From Parachlorella kessleri (Eukaryota; Chlorophyta; Trebouxiophyceae; Chlorellales; Chlorellaceae): a stretch of DNA of 64,000 bases. A program made the translations under genes and the position numbers. This document shows, one piece after another, positions 11,293 to 21,975 of this stretch. The notes below the pieces were generated by a model, which made no database searches, was not told where the DNA came from, and worked only from the letters and a program-made list of their open reading frames with translations. Positions within the stretch are counted from its first letter, which is position 1. Each line of letters begins with the position of its first letter. Location: NCBI GenBank assembly GCA_001598975.1, contig BBXU01000825.1, positions 21,293 to 85,292 on the forward strand, given 5' to 3'.

Positions 11293-13862
11293 TCACCCAT
11301 TGGGGTTGCCATGCACGCCTAGGAAGGGCGGCGGGTGCGCCTTCTTGCTGCACAGCTGGGGCGCTGGCTCTGTAGCTTTCATGTCCAGGCGCCACACCCT
11401 CTGGGGGGGTTTGCCCTTCCCAGGGAGCCACTCCCCAGTATGAACAAACTGTGGCTTCTTCCTCAGCACCTGGCAGACACTGTGCATCCACCTGCACAAG
11501 AGCAGGGGCAGCATGTGTTGAGAAGGCCTCACTGCGCCCTGCTACCAGCAGGCCATGGACATAGGGGAAGGCAGGCCAGCAACATGCCCGATACGTTCCC
11601 GTCCGTGCATGTCCCCATTCAAGGCTTCATGGGCCAAATGATACATTCCTGGTTGCACAACTGTCATAACACAAGCGTCCCTTACTGCCTTAAGTAACCT
11701 GCAAGCGAGCAAACCACCAGAATGACCTTCTTGCACTTACACTGTGCTCCCCACCTGCGTCGAGCGCCAGTCCAACATAGGACTATACAGGGGATCAGCG
11801 CCAATCCTGTCAAGAATCTGCAACAACATTAAAAAAAACTGGTGGCTGCCACTCATCCCAGCCACTGAGTTCGGTCCAATCTCTCTTCACCTGTGAATAA
11901 GACACGCAATGTCCATGCCTAGAGGCACCAAGTTGGTTCAAGTGTAAACTGTGGTCGCCATAATGCATTTCTTACCTCATTGGTGGCCCCTCTCCTGCCG
12001 GGCAGCTGCTCCAGTGCCGTTGTAACCATGACATGGTAAGGGATTGGCAGTTTTCTGCTCCTTCTTGTGACATCTCTACCTGTATCAGATGGCAAATACA
12101 ATCACCTGCTTCTGAATCTGTAGCTCCCTATAGATGATTCCAGCTGACCCTGGGACGGGCACACCATGCTTGTGTGACTCACCCAAATTCCATGGTATGC
12201 TGACCCCTTGGCAACACATTCCTAAGCGCTGGCAAAGGTCCGGCTCACCTGGAGCCCTTGTTATCAACCGCCGCTTATTGTAGGCACTTCTGCGCTTCCG
12301 GTGGAGGTGGGCATCTATTTGCGAATAGTTGAGCTCCTCTGTGCCCAGGTGCTCCCTGCAACATCCAGGGTACCAGGCTGCCGGAAACACGTGTCTTGAG
12401 GCCTGCTTCACGTTGAATACAGCGACTGCCAGCCCATGCTAGACCCCACTGCAATTTTGCAGCCAGCAGGCTACTAGCCTGGTAGGGTGCCCAGGGAGGG
12501 TGTGTCTCTAAAAAAAATTTTAGACGAGCGCCAGGCTCGAAGTCGCAATTTAAAATTCATAGCATTTGTGGGAAGGTTGGAACCTTGCACAGGAAGGTAG
12601 CAGCCACACAGAAGACCTGGCAGAGACCTGTGACTGGACACACACGCTTGGTTGCTTATAGCAAATTTGTGCAGCACCATCCATGCAGCGCCCCGGCGGG
12701 CGGGCAGCTGGCCACAACACCCACCTGCAGTAGTGTGGGTCATCCATCAGCTTCGCCAGGTGGGCGGTCTCCGCGGCGCCCCACAACCGTGGCGCCTCGT
12801 AGTTTGGGTCCGCCAGCCTCTCCAGCAGGGCAGGGATGTCAGGGTGGGGGTAGTCAACAGTGGCTGTCACACCCGCCGCTGCTGCCGCCATTGTGCCTTC
12901 CTCTGCTGCATGCCCCTCCTGTGGGTGCGGTGGTGCACCAGCTGCACCCAAGCCTGCACCGCTCAGCAGCCTGTTCTGGCCCCGCCGCCGGCACAGTTGC
13001 TGGGCATTGGGACCTAAGGACTCTGTGCTAGTACCCTGCACATGCTGCGGCGGGGTTTTCTTCTCTGCAGCCTTCCCTGCAAGCAGTTCAGCTTCCCCGC
13101 CATCGTCTGCAGCTGCGGAGCCATCCGCCCTGAAAGTCATGTTGGGTCCTCTGTGCAGCAGTCCATCCTCCTGAGGTGCATCCTGCGCCGGTGGCCCGTC
13201 ATGCAGCTTCTCTGCATTCACAATGCCCTCAGCAGCATTGCGCTTTCGCTTCTTTGTCTTGGGCGCCCTTTCCAGCTGGGCACCCTGTCGCAAAGCCTCA
13301 GGCTGCTCTAGCTTCAGCTTCTTTCTATTTGACTTGCTGGCTTTCCGCTCCGCTTTAGCAAGGCGCTTTGCTGCTTTGCCCAACGTGGGTGCGGCTCCTG
13401 CTGCGGCCTCCAGCGCTGCTGGCTGCTCTGCCCTGTTGCTGGCAATGGTTCCAGCAGCACCTGCCGTGGCTTGTGTAAGAAAGTTGTTGCAGGGCTGCAG
13501 CTTTGGGACAGGCTTGCCCTGCCTTTCAAGTTGGCTGGCCTTGCCCTGCAAACTTTTTCTGAGGTGTTGGCTGGGGCAACATCCCAGTTTAGAATGCGCA
13601 ACGAGTGCCTAGCTGGAGCCTGCTTCTGCACGACCGACGCCGGCTGATCGCTACGTGACGGCCAGACATGATGTGACGGTGACAAGCAGTCCAAGTCGGG
13701 TGAAACAGGTTGCAGCCGTCACTGGCCCACCTGCGCAGCCTGCCAGTCTGCCGCAACGGCACGAATGGCAGTCAAGACACCGTCAACGCTCCTCATGGCT
13801 ATAGTGATAAGCTCTACTGCCGCGCGCAGGTCTCCTTCCTGGCCCATGCCATCCTGCCGCAT
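11293..13862 (-). CDS. Lysine-rich nuclear protein with a winged-helix-like C-terminal domain
   Basis: Six exons join in phase: 13862-13731, 13545-12725, 12355-12249, 12079-11976, 11817-11741, 11491-11293; 479 residues. The N-terminus is a helix (LRAAVELITIAMRSVDGVL). The middle is disordered, Lys/Ala-rich with nuclear-localisation-like stretches (KAAKRLAKAERKASKSNRKK, KTKKRKR). About residues 360-450 look like a winged helix: LPIPYHVMVTTALEQLPGRR, GATNEILDRIGADPLYSPML, WMHSVCQVLRKKPQFVHTGE, then GKGKPPQRVWRLD. The pattern, especially the final GKG...W+LD, resembles forkhead and H15 domains (hydrophobic helix 1, Trp in the third helix, FV before the wing). I cannot assign it to either family. 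A role in DNA or chromatin binding is inferred. The next ATG downstream is at 13847. Confidence 0.7.
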
Positions 13863-14173
13863 GTCGGCATGCAGCCGCCAGCGTATCCTTGCAACGACTG
13901 GCAAGCACTGGCAGACTGCGTTTTGCAGTGGCTTTTGACCGGGGTACCTACTCAGGCTAGCCTAGGCTCTACTCTGTGTGTATCTCTTGAGCTGCACTTG
14001 TCGTGGGACGTCAAAGCGGGCATTTCACGCTGATAGTTCACTCGCTGGAGAGACACACTGCCAAACATCTTCAAGGACGAGCACAACAAGGGAGGCGGGC
14101 GATCACGACGACAGCCAGGGCAAACGCAAATGATGATATGACAAGAACCCGGTCAGCCGGCCTGAAGCACCCC
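13863..14173. other. Tandem intergenic region (3' UTR of membrane-protein gene, promoter of winged-helix gene)
   Basis: About 310 bases between two minus-strand genes. No TGTAA on the minus strand and no TATA-like box were found. It must contain both the transcript end of the upstream gene and the start of the downstream one. Confidence 0.4.
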
Positions 14174-15716
14174 TCATATGATGCCCGGCCACAGCAGGCA
14201 GATCTCTGCCCAGGGGCAGAATTTGAGCGGGGTCATCACCAGCAGCGCTATGAAGATGGGCGACAGCCACCAGTTGTCGTACAGCACCCAGGCGTAGTAC
14301 AGCGGCAGCACCAGCGCCCCAATCACGCTGACAGGGATGAACATCTCGTACAGCACCGTGCACGCAAAGACTGCAAGGGGAGGGCAGGGTTGCTGAGGGA
14401 CAGCTCAGCCGTGCGGGGGAGAAGCGAGGGTGCACAGCAGTTGTGCAGGTGCCCAAAGTGCCGCAGCTGCAGCAGGCGGACTTGCCCTGGCAATATTGCC
14501 ATGCGGGCTCCCAGCAAACAGGCCAACCACAGCATGGTACTGCCTAGCAACCTTGGGTCCACAGGACCCCTGTCGTGCTGATGCACCTATCCCTACATGG
14601 AGCAAGCAGTGCAGCACAGTGCAGCACATACAGGCCAACGGGCTGGGGAGGCAGTCCACAAGGCTGCTAGGCAGCACTCACAAAAGAAGTACGGCGGCAC
14701 TTGCTTCCAGAACTCCAGCTCCTGTTGGTGCCTGTTTTCCCAGTTCCACCGCCGCTTGGTCTCCTCCGCCAAGAAGGTCTCGTAGCTGCACGTGACCAAA
14801 AAGGATGCTAAGTTGTCGATATCTCGCCTCTGCTAAACGGCTCTTCCTCCCTGTTACGTTCCGCGTGGCAAGCGCCAGGCACCAGGCGGAACAGGCATCT
14901 GATTGCAAAGCTGGGTTTTATGGCCTGGAGAGTGGTCGTGCATGCTTGGCAGTCCCCTCCTAGGCACTTGGGATTGCAACTTCGCAGGGGCAGCCCCCCT
15001 ACGCGGCCAAGCCCCCCTTCCCCGCCTACCTTTCTATCAGGGTGTCAACCCTGCCCCTCACCACCGCCAGCAGGGCATACAGCGGCTGCAGCTGCTTGTC
15101 TACCGCCACAACAAGCCGCAGCAGTGCGGCTATGGGAGGCCAGGTACTGCAGCAGGGCACACTGTACAACTTGCTCACTCCTCTGTGTGCCATACTCCTT
15201 CATGCAGCCACACAGCCTCCAGAAGAGCAAAGGCAGCTTGTACCTTCGTCTGTGACCTTCTCAGGAGTCTCAGATAACGGAGCAAGCAACTTTGCCAGCC
15301 AGGAGCCCCACCTGGCCCTGTCGCCCAGCTGTCGCCAGTAGTCTGTAAGCACGTTGCGAGCTATCCTTGCTCGCTGCTGCAGGCTCAGGTTTCGCTTTGG
15401 TGCCAGCGCTACAACTCGCAGCGCACCTTGCCGCCTGGTGCTGCCTGCGGGCGAGGCAGCAGAGTGCTCCGTATTACGCCAACCGTTGCGACCAAACCTT
15501 GCGCTATGTCGGCCAAGAACCCAGTCAGCTTGCCTCACCTGCACAGCTGCTCCTCTGGTGCCCCTGCTGTTGTTGTTGCTGGGTTTGCTCAGTTAGTCTA
15601 GGCGGCAAGCAGGTGAAACGCCAAGGTCTTAACCGCGGCCAGCTGCTGCAAGTGCGACTAGTACAGCTGGAGGGTGCCCTGCATGACGAACCCATCCGTC
15701 CCAAACCCAGCATCAT
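14174..15716 (-). CDS. Probable plastid-targeted integral membrane protein, family unrecognised
   Basis: Five exons join in phase: 15716-15539, 15444-15244, 15129-15030, 14785-14682, 14370-14174; 259 residues. The N-terminus starts at the first of two adjacent ATGs and is Ser/Arg/Cys-rich without acidic residues at first (MMLGLGRMGSSCRAPSSCTS), like a chloroplast transit peptide; it carries a polyglutamine run of six. The mature part has helices (LSLQQRARIARNVLTDYWRQ; KQLQPLYALLAVVRGRVDTL), then a Trp-rich charged stretch (ETKRRWNWENRHQQELEFW), and ends in two hydrophobic segments, about residues 198-217 (EMFIPVSVIGALVLPLYYAW) and 224-241 (WWLSPIFIALLVMTPLKF). The upstream ATG context is shared with the divergent ALB3 gene, a plastid membrane insertase. 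No function can be assigned. Confidence 0.65.
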
Positions 15717-16134
15717 ACTGCTTCAGGCAGGGGACCTGACAAGAATGAGCAGATACCAAACACTTCGGGACAAGCACTAATAAGTTGCAATGCTCTCTCA
15801 ATAAGTACCATAAGTTTAAAGCTGAGGAAGGTTGCCTTGCTTGCTGATGGGGATGGAGGGGGCTTCCCGCCGCCAGCAAGGGAACCACCCATCTCTCTAG
15901 ACCAGCCTCCCCCGTCCCTGTCACCACCTCCCGACTGCAGCCAACTGGGGTCTTGTGTCCTAGGGCCCTCTGTTGGACAGACAGACACTGCCAGCGGTCC
16001 ATCGACCCTTCCAGGATGCAGGCCACCACGCTTTGTAGCGGCGTCATGTTCAGCAGGTACGCGATCGTCCAACTTGTCTTGGTTACGAATTGCTTCTTTT
16101 TCTGACCTCCTGGCAGAAGCTTCCGCACCCACGC
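15717..16134. promoter_or_regulatory. Divergent promoter region between the plastid membrane protein and ALB3
   Basis: Start codons at 15716 (minus) and 16135 (plus) leave 418 bases for both 5' UTRs and a shared promoter. If ALB3 instead starts at the ATG at 16016 the gap is 299 bases. No canonical TATA box is evident. Confidence 0.45.
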
Positions 16135-19100
16135 ATGTGCTCTATCTTTTTGACGTGCAGGGTGCACCACCCCTCAGCCCCTAGCAGACCCTCTTCGGGG
16201 TTGCTCCCTTGCAGACACGCAGGTGAGGCGTTTCTGTTAAGCTTTGGCGCCTTCTGGGCCCTGCCTCGTCACTAGCCCAAGAGCTTGTAGCAGCTTCCCT
16301 GCTTTGCGGCCGTCCCTGCAGGTTCCCTGCGGCGGAGGCGGGTGCAGGGCAGGAGCCAGGTTGCGGTCAAAGTCCAGCTAGAGGATTTCAAGGCAGCAGC
16401 TAACTTTGCTTCTGACAGGTGTGGGGGGTCAGGCATGGTGGCAGCCAGGCGGCTGCTCTACGGCGCCGACACACTGCCAGCTTCTGGTGCTTGCTCTCTT
16501 AGGCCAGCAAACCGCACACCTGCTGGAGGGCTGGACAGTACCAGCAGCTTGTCATTGCGTCGTGGGACTCTGCATGGCCTCGCTGCCAGATAGCTTGTCA
16601 AGCTGTGCCTCTGACCCCTGGACCAAGCCCACAAGTGTGCACCCCACCTGCAGGCTTCCCTCCTTGCTGGACAATCTGTCAGCCCACATCACGACCCGGC
16701 TCTTCGTCCTGGGGGATGCCACCGAGTCGCTGGTTGACGCTATCCTGCCTGACAAGGCTTCCTCCCCTGATGGCGGCCCCGCCCTGCCTGACCCCAGTGC
16801 CGCCGTGGAGGCTGTGACAGACGCGGCATCCAAGAACAGCGGCTTCTTCGGCTTCTTTGCTGACGCCTTTGAGCAGTTTCTGAAAGTGCTGGACGGCGGG
16901 TTTGCCAAGCTGGGGGTGCCCTACTCGTATGGCTTTGCCATCATCGCAGTCACGCTCCTGGTGAAGGTGGCGACGTACCCCCTGACCAAAAAGCAGGTGA
17001 GGCGTCGTGGCAGCACGTCAGCCCAGTCTGTGTTGTCGGCATGGTTTGTTGTAAGGTCCGTGGGGAAGGCTGTGGAGTACTTTAAGGGAGGCGCTGTGCT
17101 GAAGGGGGCAGCCAGGCCAAATATGCAGGTTGGGAGAGAGGCAACGTGTGGCCTGCCTTATTGGCCGCCTCTGTGAGGTGCATACAAGCTGTGGCAGCTG
17201 TATGGGCAGAGCATGGACGTGCAGCACGCCCTGGAGGATCCGCTGGCCAATTATTGAGGGCCGTGATCCCAGATCAAGGCACGGCAAGTAGGCAAGCCCC
17301 GACACCCACTTTCCTTTGGCCGTGGCACCGCAGGTGGAGTCCACTCTGGCCCTGCAGTCGCTGCAGCCGCGCGTGAAGGAGCTGCAGGCCAAGTTTGCCA
17401 ACGACGCCGAGCGGCTGCAGGTGAGCAGGGGCCCCGCAGGCAGACTGGCTTCTATGCCTGTGATGTGAAGCCTTCCCTGGCTGCAGCACATAGCGGCCTT
17501 CTGCAGCCAAGCTGGGCCATCAGGGAAGCTCCAGCTGCGCTCTACAGTGGGTCAATTTCGACCGTACCATTGCTGGACTATGGTGAACGCCGGCTGCCCT
17601 ACCTGGTCGCAGGTAGAGACTGCCAAGCTGTACCAGAATGCGGGGGTGAACCCGCTGGCTGGCTGCCTGCCCACTCTGGTCACCATCCCAGTCTTCATCG
17701 GCCTCTACAGGTCAGCAGGGAGCGTGGCACTGGGACTGGGAATGTGCGGAGTCCTTACTGTGGGTTCACCTGCATCTGCTTTGGGGATGCGCACTCGCTC
17801 CGGTGGGCTGTCTGTGAACCTGGGAAGGGTTGTACTGCGGAGGGCATGGGAGGAGGGCTGCGGCAGGATTGGAAGGCTGGCGCTCCCATAGGGGCGGGCA
17901 GAGCCTCCCGCCAAGAGAAGGACTGTTGCCTGATCGTCGAGGCCGCTCGGTGCTTTGCAGGGCTCTGTCCAACGTGGCGGACGAGGGCCTGCTGACTGAG
18001 GGCTTTTTCTGGATCCCCTCCCTGGCTGGGCCCACCAAGCTAAATGTGAGCACGTGGTGCGAGGCGGGTCTTTTTGATGGCACAGACATAACCAGGCCGG
18101 GGCTGGTGTCAATGACTCGCTGGGTCACGCGGTTGGGCCATATGGCTTGGCTTCAGCCTGCCTTGATGGTGGAAGCATACGGATGTTTTGATCGAAGCAG
18201 GGCAAGTATTGGGGCACTGTCCCGCGCATGGCGACCTACTTGCGCTGCAAACTGCCTGCCACACGGGCGGGTGAACAATTGCGAGGATATCTTGGAGGCA
18301 GGTCAGGACTGTACACTGGGTTGGCTCCCCGGCGTGTGTGCAGGGCGGGCTGTCTTGGCTGTGGCCCGTGGACGGCACGCCTCCCCTGGGCTGGGGGCAG
18401 ACCATCGCGTACCTGGTGCTGCCCATCCTGCTCATCATCTCCCAGTACGTGTCCCAGAAAATCATCACGCCGCAGCAGAACCAGAACGACCAGTCGGCAC
18501 AGCAGGCCAACGCCATCCTGAAATTCATGCCCCTCCTGATCGGTGAGTGAGGGCCCTGGCACACATGCATGTGCTGGGGGCAGGGGTGCCGCTTGGCCAA
18601 GAGACTGCTGGTGCTGCTGAGGGTGCTGTGGCAGTGGTTTGAGGCCCGGGCTGGTCGGGCTGTGTCTTGGCATGGACGTATTGCGAGCTTGACTGGTTTG
18701 CAACCCGCGAGCCTGGGTGCGTGGGATGCTTCTTCCCCATCCCTCCAGCCCGTCCGGCCATATTTTTGGCTGTGTAGTATCCCACGGCCCTCACCTGGCT
18801 CTGTTGTTCTGGTACCTCAAGTCTCACCAAGCTTGGTGCCTGCGCCCTCGCCCGACCTTGCCCCCGCCTGCCCCTCGCAGGCTGGTTCTCTCTGAACGTG
18901 CCCTCGGGCCTCACGCTCTATTGGTTCGCCAACAACATCATCACCACCGCCCAGCAGGCGTACCTGCGCAGCAAGTTTGAGGCGCCACAGCTGGCGGGCG
19001 CGGGGCCCATTGGCACCATCGTCAACCCCAAGGAGGATGAAGAGGAGGCAAAGAGGCCCACAGGTCCGCCATCGACCCAAGTGCTGTTCATTGCTTGGCT

Positions 19101-20481
19101 CACAGGGAACACCGGCGAGCAGTGGCGGGAGCACGCCATGGTGTAAGACGCATTTTTCGGCTGTCCTTGTTGATGTGTCGGATGTGAGGGGCTGGGGGTA
19201 GGCCCGCCTACCATTGGCCTACAGCTACTGATACTGCACGGAAGGCTTCACCTTGCGGCTCGGGAGCCTTGGACGCTGTTGGCTGTGGCGGGTGGGCTAT
19301 GATGCCAGGAGAGCCACCGCCTGGGTGGAAGCTGAGTTTCTCTATACCAAGCTGTACCTGTGGCATTTGCGCGTGCAGGCAAGGAGCTGAACGCGCGGCG
19401 GTCACCCAGGCAGCTGGAGGCCTCGGCCAGCGGCCAGGGCTCTGACGGCGGCAGCCGGCAGGGCGAGAAGTTCCGCGCCCTCAAGGCACGGGAGGCGGCC
19501 AAGAGGGCGGCGCTGCAGGTAGGAAGGCTCGGCGGCTGCTGATTGCCCCTCAAGCTTGTGGCTGGATGCATTGCATCTCACTTGCATGGCATCCAGTTTA
19601 CAGAAGGTGTGGTTCTCGGAAGGCCTCGCGCGAAGGGGGCCCTTTATGGTCGCATCAGAGGCAAGCGGTTGTGGTACCTATTAGGTCATTAGTCCTCCAC
19701 ATGGCGGGTCGCTGATGTGCGTGCTGTGGGTGTGGGGAATCCTGCCAGCAGGCTCAGCAGCCCGGCAGCGGGGCGGAGGAGGGAGCAGCAGCCGCGGCGG
19801 CAGCCACCCCAATGCCAGGCTCCAAGTTTGCGGATATCAAAGCCCGGGAGGCGGCAGCCAGGGCAGGAAAGGGAGTGGAGGCGGCGGAGGTGAGTTGTGG
19901 AGGGTTATGTGTTCCGGTTGAAGGGGTAGGGAAGGCGTGAGAAGCAGGACAGCGAGCTTGGCACGAGGGTACGTAGGTAGGGGCGGCAGGTGTTATCGGC
20001 GGGTTGGCAGGTGCGTGGGCTCAAGGCGAGGTGTCCTCGACCGTCCTGCTCGCAGTGTGCTCACGAGGACAGTCGTGGTCGGTGTTTCTGTCATATGGCG
20101 CACTTTCTGTCGCATCAACTCGCATCAACTCGGGTGTGAAAGGAACACATGTCAACACACAAATGTCAAGCCGGCTCATAGACAAGCATGCACCCACCTC
20201 GCGTGCTGCAGGCGGGCAGCAGCAGCAGCAACGGCAATGGCTCATCCAAAGCCACCGAGGAGGCTCAGGCCCAGCCTGCGGTGGCGGTGGTGGAGCCCGA
20301 GGTGATTCAGCCTGCTGATGGTGAGAGCCATCACTCTGCCAAGCAGCAGCACGAGGAGGAGGAAGGGGAGCAGGTGGTTGCTGAGGTGCATGCTGTGCAG
20401 CAGGCGGAGGCAGGCTCTCCTGCCAAGGCCGCCGCAGCTGGGGCCAAGAAGGCAGGCAAGAAGAATGGCAAGAAGAAGTGA
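16135..20481 (+). CDS. ALB3: ALBINO3 (Oxa1/YidC/Alb3) thylakoid membrane insertase
   Basis: Eleven exons join in phase: 16135-16222, 16322-16418, 16654-16996, 17334-17420, 17613-17710, 17961-18045, 18344-18542, 18881-19063, 19379-19518, 19752-19889, 20212-20481; 575 residues. The YidC/Oxa1 core is clear: PYSYGFAIIAVTLLVKVATY then PLTKKQVES, LQPRVKELQAKF, NPLAGCLPTLVTIPVFIGLY, GWGQTIAYLVLPILLIISQY, and GLTLYWFANNIITTAQQAYL. Alb3 inserts light-harvesting proteins into thylakoids with cpSRP54/43/FtsY. The long hydrophilic tail fits chloroplast Alb3 and ends in Lys-rich sequence (KKAGKKNGKKK), the type of stroma-facing tail that contacts cpSRP43. Two consecutive tail exons carry a repeated KFxxxKAREAA motif. 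The N-terminus is transit-like (Ser/Pro/Arg). An alternative first exon 16016-16056 with an 8-nt micro-exon (16215-16222) also stays in phase. TGTAA at 21009-21013. Confidence 0.93.
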
Positions 20482-21008
20482 AGCGAGCCAGGGCGCTAGC
20501 TGCGAGTAGTGTGAAGTGGGTCCTGCCTCCTGGTTCCGGTGAAAGTTGCATGTGGAGGAAGGTGCGCAGGCCACTGTGCCATGGGAGCCACGGGAGTCAG
20601 CGGCATGGGTTGTGAGTGGGGGCGGGCAGACCTGTGCTTACGCCCGCCATCACTACACGGGCCAGCATTAGTGCTTGGTCGAAAGGATTCTATCCAGCAT
20701 GCCTTACAAGTGGAGGATCTTGTTGGGTAGGAGCCCTGGGTGCAAGCGTCTTGGCGTTGAGAGAGCGATCGGTTGATGGTCGTCTATATACTTTTGCCCG
20801 CTCGTCTTCAGGTGGATGGATATGTGTCCTTGAGACCTGCTCCGTGCCAAATTGGCTGTTGGTTGCCTTGCAGCTGTCGGTAGACCTTTCTCAAAACTCT
20901 TTGCTTTCATTAGTTGCTGCGAGTGAGCCTTCCTCGTGTTTTGTGCTGCTGCTCGGTCCGGTCACTTGCCAAGCGCTGTTGCGACTTGGCATCGTGGAGT
21001 GATGTCTA

Positions 21009-21013
21009 TGTAA
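21009..21013 (+). terminator. TGTAA polyadenylation signal, ALB3
   Basis: TGTAA 528 nt after the TGA of ALB3; the spacing fits an algal 3' UTR. Confidence 0.45.
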
Positions 21014-21176
21014 CTCATGATGTTGTGTTGTTGCCTTGTCCTTAAATGACAGTTTCTTGCCTGTGGGATATTTTCCAGATTGCTGCTTCAGGAAACTACC
21101 GGGAAAGCTTGGCCGACTGGGAAGCACAGCCGAGAAACAGACACGGGGAGGGTGGGGGGAGGTCTTATTAAATACA

Positions 21177-21198
21177 CACTACTAGTCCACTAGTAGTG
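21177..21198. repeat. Short perfect inverted repeat (10-bp arms, 2-base loop)
   Basis: CACTACTAGT, then cc, then ACTAGTAGTG. It is intergenic, ~165 bp past the ALB3 polyadenylation signal, and made of the same CTAG-rich words seen near 28980, 55590 and 59700. Confidence 0.85.
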
Positions 21199-21975
21199 CT
21201 GTGGACTCTCTACCTTAGCAACTTGCCGCACACTCTTGCTTCTGCTAAGGGTGAGCAGCTAGCGGCATCATGTGGTTCTGAGGTCTGGTATATTCTCACC
21301 CCGGTTGAGGCAGTTTGGCGTGGGGATAGACTTTGTTTAGGTTTGGGCACGCCAAGCACAGAACTCTAACGCCACCACGAGGGAGTGCAAGTGAGAAGGC
21401 AGGGCATCTGGGGTTTCAGCCTACGTCAGTGGTAAGAACTGTATTACAAGTTGGGGGAGTTACTGGTTTGGGTAAGGCAACCGCCCTGTCAGTATGTTAC
21501 GCCCCTGGCTCTCACCTGTTCGCACTGCCTGCCACTATTAGCAGCAGTTCCTACCCACCCACTTTCAGGCCAGGCTAGTCAGGTCACCCTTGTGCCAGAG
21601 GCACACGACCAAGCCTTGTCATAGAGTCCTAGGCAGGGAGCTAAACTGATATATCGAATATACAAGAAGGGGCACGGCAAGCTACCGTCCTCAACAAGTA
21701 TTGGCGCCTTGTGGCAATCGCAGCAGGCTCCGCAGCCAGCGCCCCACCTAGGAGCCCCTCACGGCTGCTTTGCACTGAAGACACTAGTGCCATCGAAGCA
21801 GTGTGGTGCTCGATGTCTTGTAAACTTGTACTCAAGACGCCTGCAAACTTTTGGATGTCCATTTAGGCGTCCTCTGTATTTCAGTTGCGGCCGGTGAAGA
21901 GGATCCGGGCTGCACACTTGAATATGTGACGGCACTGTTGAACAGTCGCGGTCCTGTACAGTAGTCTTGGCTCGT

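Larger units (their letters stand above)
20482..21975. other. 3' UTR of ALB3 and 5' flank of the next gene
   Basis: No coding exon supported. TGTAA at 21009-21013 is the probable ALB3 polyadenylation signal. A 10-bp inverted repeat (CACTACTAGT, 2-base loop, exact complement) lies at 21177-21198, just after the inferred transcript end. The region 21200-21975 should hold the next promoter. Confidence 0.5.

Noticed and set aside
12106..12149. Possible 44-nt exon of the winged-helix gene between good-looking acceptor and donor
   Set aside because: Including it breaks the reading frame into the winged-helix exons; skipping it joins 12249 to 12079 in perfect phase.
13710..14033. Plus-strand ORF opposite the first exon of the winged-helix gene
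   Set aside because: No splice partners; the minus-strand frame has the ATG, a helix and an in-phase donor.
16135..20481. Bacterial YidC or a prophage/plasmid origin for the insertase
   Set aside because: Eleven exons, a transit-like N-terminus and a long basic stromal tail show that it is nuclear ALB3.
20021..20551. 176-residue minus-strand ORF
   Set aside because: Antisense of the last ALB3 exon and its preceding intron; no protein-like motifs.
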